Both the position numbers and the translations under genes were made by a program. From NCBI GenBank assembly GCA_028699175.1, contig JAQVVC010000011.1:1-18432 (forward strand): a stretch of DNA of 18,432 nucleotides. The letters are read 5' to 3'. The notes beneath the pieces are model-generated. The model searched no databases. It was not told the origin of the DNA and worked only from the letters and a program-made list of their open reading frames with translations. This document shows positions 7,942 to 13,999 of this stretch, one piece after another. Within the stretch, counting starts at the first letter, position 1. Each line of letters starts with the position of its first letter. The DNA comes from Bacilli bacterium. GTDB lineage: Bacteria; Bacillota_I; Bacilli_A; RF39; UBA660.

Positions 7942-8886
7942 CTACGTAACACTCCGTTTCTTTATATAAAAATTTTGTACTACAGCAAAAGCATTTGTTG
8001 TAACCCAATATAATGCTATAGCTGTTGGTAAACTAAAGGATGCTATTGAAATAAAAATTAACATAAAATTGGTCATAAATTTCATTTGTTGTTCTTGAGC
8101 AGGACTTCCCATTGAATTCATATTAAACTTAAATGATAAATAAGTAGTTAATATTATTAATGCTATTAATATTAAATATAAGTAATTTCCTTCTTTTATT
8201 CCTACTAAAGGAGTAGTTCCTAATTGTAGTGTCCATAAGGATTCTTCAAATATTACTGGTACTCTATTTATTGCTTCTAAGAAAGCTAAAAATAATGGGA
8301 TTTGAATAAATGCTACTAAACAACTTCCAAGTGGACTTACTTTGTATTTTTTATAAATTAACATCATTTCTTGACTTTTTTTCATCATAGCATCAGAATC
8401 TGTCTTATCTTTATATTTTTTTTCTAATTTATTTAATTCTGGTTGAGCATTCTTCATATTTTGAGATTGTTTGGCGGTTTTAACTGTTAAAGGAGTTAAA
8501 ATTAATCTAATTAAAAGACCAACAATCATTATTGCAAAACCATAATTTTGTACTAACTCTCCTACTTTAACTATATACCATGCTAGTGGTATAACAAATA
8601 ATTGCGCCCATAAACCACTATAAGAATCTGAATTATATAATTTTAAATCATCACAATCAGGAAGATCGGCTATTTTATATTCTAGATTTTTATCATATTT
8701 ATTATATAGATTAACTAAATTTTGATTTTCTGGTTTACATAATATATTAGCTGGAACACTTTGTCCAGTAACTTCATTTACTACTCTTTTATTATTATCA
8801 TCTTTTATATAAGTAGTGCAACCAGTTAATATAAATGTCATTAAAAATAATAATATTAATAATCTGCTTCTATGTTTTCTTCTCAT
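7942..8886 (-). CDS. yidC: Membrane protein insertase YidC/SpoIIIJ (lipoprotein form)
   Basis: This 314-residue Oxa1/YidC/Alb3 insertase helps membrane proteins fold into the cytoplasmic membrane alone or with SecYEG. The N-terminus has basic residues, a hydrophobic stretch and a lipobox ending at Cys23 (LTGC), as expected for the lipid-anchored Gram-positive form. The conserved core follows: a first core helix about 114-133 with Arg127 (LIRLILTPL), the invariant groove arginine; then a charged cytoplasmic hairpin (about 140-180) and further helices near 185-205, 236-252, 270-287 and 288-306. An extracytoplasmic segment of about 65 residues with two further cysteines (40 in the exposed part up to 50, and 78) separates the lipobox from the core. 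The start overlaps the rnpA stop as ATGA. rpmH-rnpA-yidC-jag is the ancestral cluster. Confidence 0.96.
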   Translation of the reverse strand: MRRKHRSRLLILLFLMTFILTGCTTYIKDDNNKRVVNEVTGQSVPANILCKPENQNLVNLYNKYDKNLEYKIADLPDCDDLKLYNSDSYSGLWAQLFVIPLAWYIVKVGELVQNYGFAIMIVGLLIRLILTPLTVKTAKQSQNMKNAQPELNKLEKKYKDKTDSDAMMKKSQEMMLIYKKYKVSPLGSCLVAFIQIPLFLAFLEAINRVPVIFEESLWTLQLGTTPLVGIKEGNYLYLILIALIILTTYLSFKFNMNSMGSPAQEQQMKFMTNFMLIFISIASFSLPTAIALYWVTTNAFAVVQNFYIKKRSVT

Positions 8887-9212
8887 TTATCCACCTTATT
8901 TATTAAAGAAAGTAAATTTACTTTTTTTTGTTGATAATTTATATTTAAACAGTCTTTCCTAACCATTATAATATAATCTTGATTGTTTTTAAACTCTATT
9001 TTTATTTCTTTAATTATTTCTCTCATTTGTCTTTTGATTTTATTTCTAGTTACAGCATTACCAATTTTTGTACCTACTGCTATTCCAAATCTACTATTAT
9101 CTTCTTTTTTAAAATCGTAATATATAACAAAGTATTTATTTTTTAGAAATTTACCTTTTTTTATTATATTATTAAATTCAATTGATTTTTTGATTCTTTC
9201 ATCAACTTTCAT
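8883..9212 (-). CDS. rnpA: Ribonuclease P protein component
   Basis: This 109-residue basic protein binds the RNase P RNA and aids 5' leader removal from pre-tRNA. The family RNR-type motif is seen in GNAVTRNKIKRQMREI (51-66), within the left-handed beta-alpha-beta crossover region. The N-terminal half shows the usual FNNIIKKGKFLKNKYFVIYY pattern near residue 13-32. Length is at the lower end of normal. A GGGAGG ribosome site precedes the ATG. The gene ends in TGA, which overlaps the yidC ATG. This TGA, together with the many TGG tryptophans in the window, indicates the standard genetic code. Confidence 0.95.
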   Translation of the reverse strand: MKVDERIKKSIEFNNIIKKGKFLKNKYFVIYYDFKKEDNSRFGIAVGTKIGNAVTRNKIKRQMREIIKEIKIEFKNNQDYIIMVRKDCLNINYQQKKVNLLSLINKVDK

Positions 9213-9230
9213 ATAATAGTCCTCCCATTT

Positions 9231-9255
9231 AGAATAAAAACCACTTGTGTGGCTT
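9231..9255 (-). terminator. Hairpin with T-run between rpmH and rnpA (attenuator-like)
   Basis: On the minus strand AAGCCAC-ACAA-GTGGTTT forms a 7-bp stem (one G-U pair) followed by TTATTCT. It begins on the rpmH stop codon and ends before the rnpA ribosome site. No separate rnpA promoter is obvious, so this probably attenuates read-through rather than fully stopping it. That would allow far more L34 than RnpA to be made. Confidence 0.5.
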
Positions 9256-9376
9256 ATCTAGATAAAATTTTACGTCCTTTTTTTCTACGATTCTTTAAAA
9301 TATTAGTTAATTTACGCGCAAAAAAGCCATGTTTTTTCTTTCTTTTACGAGTATTCGGTTGATATGTTCTTTTCAT
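9254..9376 (-). CDS. rpmH: 50S ribosomal protein L34 (short form)
   Basis: A 40-codon gene encodes MKRTYQPNTRKRKKKHGFFA and continues to GRKILSR. This is the unmistakable L34 signature, a small basic protein buried in the large ribosomal subunit. It starts at ATG 9376 with a very strong GGAGGTG ribosome site 6 nt upstream. It is about four residues shorter than usual Bacilli L34 (44 residues). The missing part falls between HGFxxR and the RRxKGRK block, where others have a TKNGR-type loop. Position directly left of the origin and upstream of rnpA is conserved across bacteria. The gene was too small to appear as a long frame but is certain on sequence. Confidence 0.95.
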   Translation of the reverse strand: MKRTYQPNTRKRKKKHGFFARKLTNILKNRRKKGRKILSR

Positions 9377-9409
9377 TTCTTGCACCTCCACATCCATTAA
9401 ACTTTTTTA

Positions 9410-9438
9410 ATTATATTATATTGAAACAATTAAGTCAA
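9410..9438 (-). promoter_or_regulatory. Strong promoter for rpmH-rnpA-yidC-jag
   Basis: On the minus strand TTGACT (9438-9433) and TATAAT (9415-9410) are separated by exactly 17 nt, close to the consensus for the housekeeping sigma factor. It is the best promoter in the window, fitting a ribosomal protein gene, and it points away from dnaA. Confidence 0.8.
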
Positions 9439-9471
9439 TCAAAGGTTTGATTATAATAATATAAACAAAAA

Positions 9472-9587
9472 TGTTGATAATTTATATTAATGTTTAAATT
9501 ATTTTGTTGAAATTGTTGATAAGTTATTTTTTTTGCGTTAATATAAGGTTGTTTTTGTTTATAAGTATGTTGATATCCTGTTGAAAT
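9472..9587 (-). repeat. Array of seven same-orientation DnaA-box-like nonamers
   Basis: On the plus strand there are TGTTGATAA at 9472-9480 and 9514-9522, TGTTTAAAT at 9491, TGTTGAAAT at 9505 and 9579, TGTTTATAA at 9556 and TGTTGATAT at 9568. Their reverse complements read TTATCAACA, ATTTAAACA, ATTTCAACA, TTATAAACA and ATATCAACA. Compared with the canonical TTATCCACA, all have A instead of C at position 6. The two TTATCAACA copies differ by that base only. All point the same way, so they are called as the likely DnaA-binding array. The weaker members could be chance in such AT-rich DNA. Confidence 0.6.
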
Positions 9588-9599
9588 CTAATCTATATT
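9570..9599 (+). promoter_or_regulatory. dnaA: Candidate dnaA promoter overlapping a DnaA-box-like site
   Basis: TTGATA (9570-9575) and TATATT (9594-9599) are spaced by 18 nt. The -35 overlaps the box-like TGTTGATAT (9568-9576), and a second box-like site lies in the spacer, which would suit DnaA autoregulation. Other AT-rich -10-like sequences exist closer to the gene (for example AATAAT at 9655-9660), so this is a candidate only. Confidence 0.35.
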
Positions 9600-9678
9600 T
9601 TATTAACACTTTCTTTTTGAACAAAACTGTTTTACAATTGAGTTAGGTAAGAAAAATAATCGCAAGTGGGGTGGTTAA

Positions 9679-11028
9679 ATGGACAATAATTTATTATGGT
9701 CAAACTTTTTACAAATAGTAAAAACTAAAATCTCTCCGGTTTCTTATGACACTTGGTTTAAAGATACAAAAATAATTAAACAAGATAATAATATATTATC
9801 AATTCAAGTTCCAATGGTTTTTCATAAAAAATTTTTAAACGAAACTTATTATGATTTAATTGATGAAATAATAACTAATTTAATTGGAAACAGCTTTGAC
9901 CTTGAATTTATAACTGAAGAAGAAATTAATGATGAAGATGATGAATTAACAAAAGATACAGTCGATAATGAATATACAAGAATTAATTCTAATTTAAACC
10001 CTAAATATACTTTTGAAAACTTTGTAATAGGGGATAGTAATAGATTTGCTCAAACTGCTGCTGTAGCAGTTGCAGAACAACCAGGGAAAATCTATAATCC
10101 TTTGTTTATTCATGGTAAAAGTGGATTGGGAAAAACTCATTTAATGCATGCAATTGGAAACTATGTTTTACAAAATAACAATAAAAAAATTTTATATGTT
10201 ACTAGTGAAGAATTTATTTCTGATTTTATTGGTATTAATAAAAAAGATGAAAATAATTTTCCTGTTATAGAACATTTTAAAGAAAAATACCGAAAAATTG
10301 ATGTTTTAATAATTGATGATATTCAATTTTTAGGAGGAGCTGAAAAAACTCAACAAGAATTTTTCCATACTTTTAATAATTTATATAACTCAAATAAACA
10401 AATAATTATTAGTTCTGATCGCTCTCCTGATGATTTAAAATTATTAGAGGATCGTTTACGAACTAGATTTAGATGGGGATTAACTGTTGATATATATCCT
10501 CCTGATTTTGAATTAAGATGCAAAATATTAAAAGATAAAATGACTGGACATGAAGTTGCTAATTTAGTTAATAAAGAAGTAATTGAATATATTGCTACAA
10601 ATTGTGAAAATGATGTAAGACATTTAGAAGGAGCTATAACAAGGTTATATGCTTATGCAGCAATTATGGGTCCAGATGAAATTAATTTAAATTTTGCTGT
10701 TGAAGCTTTAAAAGATTATATAGGTACATCTCTTTATATAACTAATAATATAACTAAAATTCAAAAAGCAGTGGCAGATTATTATAAAATTACTATAGAT
10801 GATTTAAAAAATAAAAAAAGAACAGCAAATATTAATTTACCAAGACAAATAGCTATCTATTTATGTAGAATGACAACTGAAGAGACGATTGTAAAAATAG
10901 GATTAGAATTTGGTAATAGAAATCATTCTACTGTATTACATGCTTATGATAAAATAAATAATGAATTAAAAATAAATAATGAATTAAAAGAGGAAATTAA
11001 TGAAATAAAAAATATGATTGTTAATTAA
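9679..11028 (+). CDS. dnaA: Chromosomal replication initiator protein DnaA
   Basis: This 449-residue AAA+ initiator binds DnaA boxes and opens the origin. Domain I (about 1-75) carries the helicase-loader contact region with the typical SPVSYDTWF segment (19-27). A short acidic linker (domain II, about 78-105) follows. Domain III has Walker A GKSGLGKT (146-153), Walker B VLIIDD (209-214) and the RLRTRFRWGL box (259-268). Domain IV (about 355-449) has the helix-turn-helix with FGNRNHSTVLHAYDKI (411-426). The usual form of this signature is GGRDH[ST]TV. Here Asn415 replaces the near-invariant Asp (Asp433 in E. coli), which touches DNA bases. The start codon has a GGGGTGG site 5 nt upstream. dnaN follows after 120 nt. 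Confidence 0.98.
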   Translation: MDNNLLWSNFLQIVKTKISPVSYDTWFKDTKIIKQDNNILSIQVPMVFHKKFLNETYYDLIDEIITNLIGNSFDLEFITEEEINDEDDELTKDTVDNEYTRINSNLNPKYTFENFVIGDSNRFAQTAAVAVAEQPGKIYNPLFIHGKSGLGKTHLMHAIGNYVLQNNNKKILYVTSEEFISDFIGINKKDENNFPVIEHFKEKYRKIDVLIIDDIQFLGGAEKTQQEFFHTFNNLYNSNKQIIISSDRSPDDLKLLEDRLRTRFRWGLTVDIYPPDFELRCKILKDKMTGHEVANLVNKEVIEYIATNCENDVRHLEGAITRLYAYAAIMGPDEINLNFAVEALKDYIGTSLYITNNITKIQKAVADYYKITIDDLKNKKRTANINLPRQIAIYLCRMTTEETIVKIGLEFGNRNHSTVLHAYDKINNELKINNELKEEINEIKNMIVN

Positions 11029-11148
11029 AGTTGAAAAATAATTAGTTTTAAACATTAAGTTTTTACTATATAAAATACAAAAATTTCCATTTTCAACATT
11101 TTAAACAGTAATAATAATAATATATAAAAAAAGAAAGAAGGTATATAA
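11029..11148 (+). promoter_or_regulatory. dnaA-dnaN intergenic region with box-like site, direct repeat and TAA-triplet run
   Basis: This gap holds TTTTCAACA (11090-11098), a weak DnaA-box-like site in plus orientation. About 10 nt later comes a run of TAA TAA TAA TAA TAT (11109-11123). It also holds a 13-bp direct repeat with one mismatch (TTTTAAACATTAA at 11046, TTTTAAACAGTAA at 11099) and an inverted partner AGTTGAAAA at 11029. A box followed by 5'-TA[G/A] triplets is the layout described for the DnaA-trio unwinding element. The dnaN ribosome site AGAAGG (11135-11140) is at the end. No convincing dnaN promoter or dnaA terminator was found. Confidence 0.4.
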
Positions 11149-12264
11149 ATGAAATTAGTAATTGAAAAAAATATTTTACTAGAAAAATTAACAAATGTTA
11201 TGAGAGCTATTTCTTCGCGAAATTTAATCCCAATCTTAAATGGAGTAAAATTTGAATTAAAAAAAGAAGGTTTATATTTAACTGCTAGTGACAGTGATTT
11301 AATAATTCAAACTTTTATAGATAAAAAAGAAATAAAAAATATACAAGAACCTGGAGTAATTATAATTCAAAGTAAATACTTACTAGAAATTATAAAAAAA
11401 TTACCAAATGGAGATATAAATATTGAAGTCATAGATGGATTAAAAATTATTATTAGTACCGAAAATACCATCTTTAATTTAAATTGTTTAAGTACTGAAG
11501 ATTATCCTCAATTAAAATTTGAAGAAATTAAAAATCCTATTAATTTAGAAAGTGATATTTTAAAGAAAATCATACATCAAACAATATTTGCGATATCAAA
11601 TCAAGAATCTAGACCATTATTAACAGGTATTAATTTAAAATTAGTAGCTAATAAATTAAATTGTATAGCAACAGATTCTTATCGATTAGCTAAAAAAACT
11701 ATCGAATTAGATCAAGATTATGAAAATTTTGATATAGTAATTCCTGGTAAAAATTTACAAGAACTAGATAAATTACTATCTGAAAATAAAAATGTTGAAA
11801 TTCATCCCTTTATTAACAAAATTATTTTTAAGTATGATGATTATATTTTTCAATCAAATTTATTAAGTGGAGCGTATCCTGATACTTTAAATTTTATCCC
11901 TAAAGATTTTAATTTTATTTTAACAACATCATTAACAGATTTTATGAGTGCAATTGATCGAGCTGCGTTATTAACTCAAAATAAAGATAAAAATATTGTG
12001 AAAATGGAGACAAAAACAAATGAAGTATTAATATCATCTTTTGCAAGTGAAATTGGAAAAGTAGAGGAAACATTATTAGTAGATAAGAACACTAATGAAA
12101 ATATAAATATTTCATTTAGTTCGAAATATATGTTAGAAGCTTTAAAAACTTTTACAGAAGAAGATCTATTAATTCTTTTAAATACTGATTCCCAACCAAT
12201 AATTTTAAAATCTATAAAAGATGAAACTTTAATTCAATTAATTTTACCTATAAAAACCTATTAA
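11149..12264 (+). CDS. dnaN: DNA polymerase III beta subunit (sliding clamp)
   Basis: This 371-residue clamp forms a ring dimer around DNA and tethers the replicative polymerase and repair enzymes. Three repeated clamp folds of about 120 residues each are evident. The first has SSRNLIPILNG (22-32) and ASDSDLI (46-52). The second has NQESRPLLTGINL and ATDSYRLAKK. The third ends in the conserved QLILPIKTY (363-371), which forms the partner-binding pocket edge. Length is normal. The gene follows dnaA and has an AGAAGG ribosome site 8 nt upstream of the ATG. Confidence 0.97.
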   Translation: MKLVIEKNILLEKLTNVMRAISSRNLIPILNGVKFELKKEGLYLTASDSDLIIQTFIDKKEIKNIQEPGVIIIQSKYLLEIIKKLPNGDINIEVIDGLKIIISTENTIFNLNCLSTEDYPQLKFEEIKNPINLESDILKKIIHQTIFAISNQESRPLLTGINLKLVANKLNCIATDSYRLAKKTIELDQDYENFDIVIPGKNLQELDKLLSENKNVEIHPFINKIIFKYDDYIFQSNLLSGAYPDTLNFIPKDFNFILTTSLTDFMSAIDRAALLTQNKDKNIVKMETKTNEVLISSFASEIGKVEETLLVDKNTNENINISFSSKYMLEALKTFTEEDLLILLNTDSQPIILKSIKDETLIQLILPIKTY

Positions 12265-12351
12265 ATACATGAAATTTGTATATTTTCCAAAATTCGACAA
12301 AATTTGATAAAGTATTATGTTTTAATAAATTTTTGTTGGGAGGTGAAATAT

Positions 12352-12801
12352 ATGAATGATTATGAAATAAACGAAAAAACATTAGCAATCATACCTTTTA
12401 GTAATTATAAATCGATAATTTATGAATCACATGACTGTTTTATATTGGAAAAACCAGTATCTAAAATAATGGATTCGAGCTGTAAATACTATGGAAGTAC
12501 ATTTGAAGGTCGGCAAAAAGGAACTGCTTTTTTAACTGGAATAAGATATAAAGCTCCGATAATTATTTCGGAAGAAAATAATATTATCTTTTTTCCAACA
12601 TCATCACCAAGATTAAAAGAATGCGCTTGGATTAGTTTAAATAATATTAAAAAATATTATGATAAAGAAACTAAAATGTTAATAGAATTTATGAATAAAG
12701 AAACATTAGAATTTGATATATCATCTAATATATTAAGAAATCAAATTTTTAGAGCTTCAATGCTTGATTCAGCAATAAGAAAAAGAAGTATTAATCGATA
12801 A
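12352..12801 (+). CDS. comK: ComK-family competence transcription factor homologue, C-terminally short
   Basis: This 149-residue protein matches the ComK family along its whole length. It has YEINEKTLAIIP (4-15, ComK YEVN..T.AVLP), SSCKYYGSTFEGRQKGT (42-58, ComK RSCRFFGSSYAGRKAGT), FFPTSSPRLKECAWIS (80-95, ComK FPTLSSTRPQCGWIS) and NQIFRASML (130-138, ComK NQVYRTAWL). ComK binds AT-rich boxes and switches on DNA-uptake genes in Bacillus. The protein stops at about the point where B. subtilis ComK (192 residues) continues with its C-terminal tail containing the MecA-recognition motif FMLYPK, which is absent here. A longer frame opens at a TTG (12304), but the ATG at 12352 has a GGGAGGTG site 6 nt upstream and is preferred. 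It occupies the dnaN-recF slot usually held by yaaA. Family assignment is firm. A regulatory role in competence is inference. Confidence 0.85.
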   Translation: MNDYEINEKTLAIIPFSNYKSIIYESHDCFILEKPVSKIMDSSCKYYGSTFEGRQKGTAFLTGIRYKAPIIISEENNIIFFPTSSPRLKECAWISLNNIKKYYDKETKMLIEFMNKETLEFDISSNILRNQIFRASMLDSAIRKRSINR

Positions 12802-12807
12802 AAAAGA

Positions 12808-12836
12808 TTTAAAAAATACTTTTCTTATGTTATAAT
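12808..12836 (+). promoter_or_regulatory. Extended -10 promoter upstream of recF-gyrB-gyrA
   Basis: TATAAT at 12831-12836 is preceded by TGT (12828-12830), giving an extended -10. A weak TTTAAA lies 17 nt upstream (12808-12813). It begins 7 nt after the comK stop. Predicted initiation near 12843 falls in the left arm of the hairpin at 12839-12870. Confidence 0.6.
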
Positions 12837-12838
12837 TT

Positions 12839-12879
12839 AAATAGGTATAGGAGTACTAAAATACCTATTTTATTTTTAT
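12839..12879 (+). terminator. Hairpin with T-rich tail between comK and recF
   Basis: AAATAGGTAT (12839-12848) pairs perfectly with ATACCTATTT (12861-12870) around a 12-nt loop that contains AGTACT, followed by TATTTTTATA. It can terminate the dnaN-comK transcript. Transcripts from the promoter just upstream would start inside the left arm, keeping about 5 bp of the stem, so they should largely escape termination. Confidence 0.6.
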
Positions 12880-12901
12880 AAAGACTTAAAAAGGGGGAAG
12901 A

Positions 12902-13999
12902 ATGCAAATTTTACAATTAAAACTTATTAATTTTAGAAATTATAAACAAATTCAGTTTAATTTTTCTCCTAAAAAAAATATAATCTTAGGTAATAATGGA
13001 TTAGGTAAAACAAATATTGTAGAAGCTATATATTATTTAGCTTTAACAAAATCATTTAGAGTTAATAATGATATATTTTTAATTAATAATGAATCAAATT
13101 ATTCGATTGTTGAAGGGCAAGTTAAAGAAACTATTAAAAATGATTATAAAATAATCATAGAAAATAAAAATAAAAGGGTTTTTATTAATAATAATCAAGT
13201 GAAAAAATTAAGTGACTATATTTCTAAAATTAATATAATTAGTTTTAATCCTGAAGATTTAAAATTAATAAAAGATAGTCCGAATATTCATCGACAACTT
13301 ATTAATATTGAAATATCTCAGTTTGATAATAATTATTTGAAGAATTTATCAATATATAACAAAATTTTAAAGCAAAGAAATAGTTATTTAAAGAATTTAT
13401 CCTTTAAAAAAAATTATAATATCGAGTATTTGTATATTTTAACTGATAAGTTAATTGATTATGGTATTAATATATACAATTTAAGAAAATTATATATAGA
13501 AAATATAAATATATATTTAAATATTTATTTTAAAAAAATAACTAATAAAGATGGTTTATATTTAAAATATGTATCTAATTATGATAATTTAAACAAAGAT
13601 GAATTAATTAAAAAATATAAAAATTTATATCAAACTGATATTAATTATGGTAAAACCACTTTTGGTATTCATTTAGATGATTTTATATTTTATTATCAAA
13701 CTGAAATTGCAAAAAATTATTTATCAGAAGGTGAACTAAAAAATGTTGTAATAGCTTTTAAATTAGCGGAAATAAATATTTTTATTAATATTAAAAAAAA
13801 GATACCGATATTAATTTTAGATGATTTATTTAGTGAAATTGATAGTGGTAAAATTAATAAAATATTTAAATTGTTAAAAAAAAATTTACAAATCTTTATA
13901 ACTACGACAGATATAAATAATATTGATAATAAAACATTACAAAATAGTAAAATTTTTAAATTAAAAAATAATGGTATAGAGGAGATAATTTATGAGTGA
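12902..13999 (+). CDS. recF: DNA replication and repair protein RecF
   Basis: This 365-residue SMC-like ATPase acts with RecO and RecR to load RecA at single-strand gaps. Walker A is GNNGLGKT (30-37). Walker B is ILILDDLFSEID (303-314). The GIHLDD (255-260) block corresponds to the family's GPHRDD. The ABC signature region is LSEGELKNVVIAFKLAE (274-290), which departs from the usual SxGQQR pattern. Very high Asn/Lys/Ile content makes it the most AT-biased gene here. It starts after a GGGGGA site. Its end overlaps gyrB by 8 nt, with the gyrB ribosome site GAGGAG inside recF, so the two are translationally coupled. It ends in TGA. Confidence 0.94.
   Translation: MQILQLKLINFRNYKQIQFNFSPKKNIILGNNGLGKTNIVEAIYYLALTKSFRVNNDIFLINNESNYSIVEGQVKETIKNDYKIIIENKNKRVFINNNQVKKLSDYISKINIISFNPEDLKLIKDSPNIHRQLINIEISQFDNNYLKNLSIYNKILKQRNSYLKNLSFKKNYNIEYLYILTDKLIDYGINIYNLRKLYIENINIYLNIYFKKITNKDGLYLKYVSNYDNLNKDELIKKYKNLYQTDINYGKTTFGIHLDDFIFYYQTEIAKNYLSEGELKNVVIAFKLAEINIFINIKKKIPILILDDLFSEIDSGKINKIFKLLKKNLQIFITTTDINNIDNKTLQNSKIFKLKNNGIEEIIYE

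Larger units (their letters stand above)
9439..9678. other. Chromosomal replication origin region (oriC, dnaA-upstream part)
   Basis: The 302-nt gap between rpmH and dnaA is gene-free. Outside the rpmH promoter it holds AT-rich runs and an array of DnaA-box-like nonamers. Gene orientation diverges here: left-side genes run minus and right-side genes run plus. The rpmH/dnaA junction is a classic bacterial origin site. No coding frame is supported in it. The dnaA Shine-Dalgarno (GGGGTGG, 9667-9673) lies at its right end. The exact unwinding site cannot be fixed from the sequence. Confidence 0.8.

Noticed and set aside
8883..8885. TGA at the end of rnpA read as tryptophan (mycoplasma code)
   Set aside because: Tryptophans in all proteins here are TGG, recF also ends with TGA, and both proteins have normal lengths with TGA as stop.
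8887..8895. TTATCCACC, 8/9 match to the canonical DnaA box
   Set aside because: It lies inside the last codons of rnpA, and its complement GGTGGATAA serves as the yidC ribosome site; coding and ribosome-binding needs explain it.
12265..12351. Possible ComK boxes (AAAA-N5-TTTT) upstream of comK, which would imply autoregulation
   Set aside because: A and T runs are present but none has the right spacing, and such runs are expected in DNA this AT-rich.
12304..12351. Sixteen-residue N-terminal extension of the ComK homologue from a TTG start
   Set aside because: No ribosome site precedes the TTG, the extension includes the true GGGAGGTG site as coding, and it has no counterpart in ComK.
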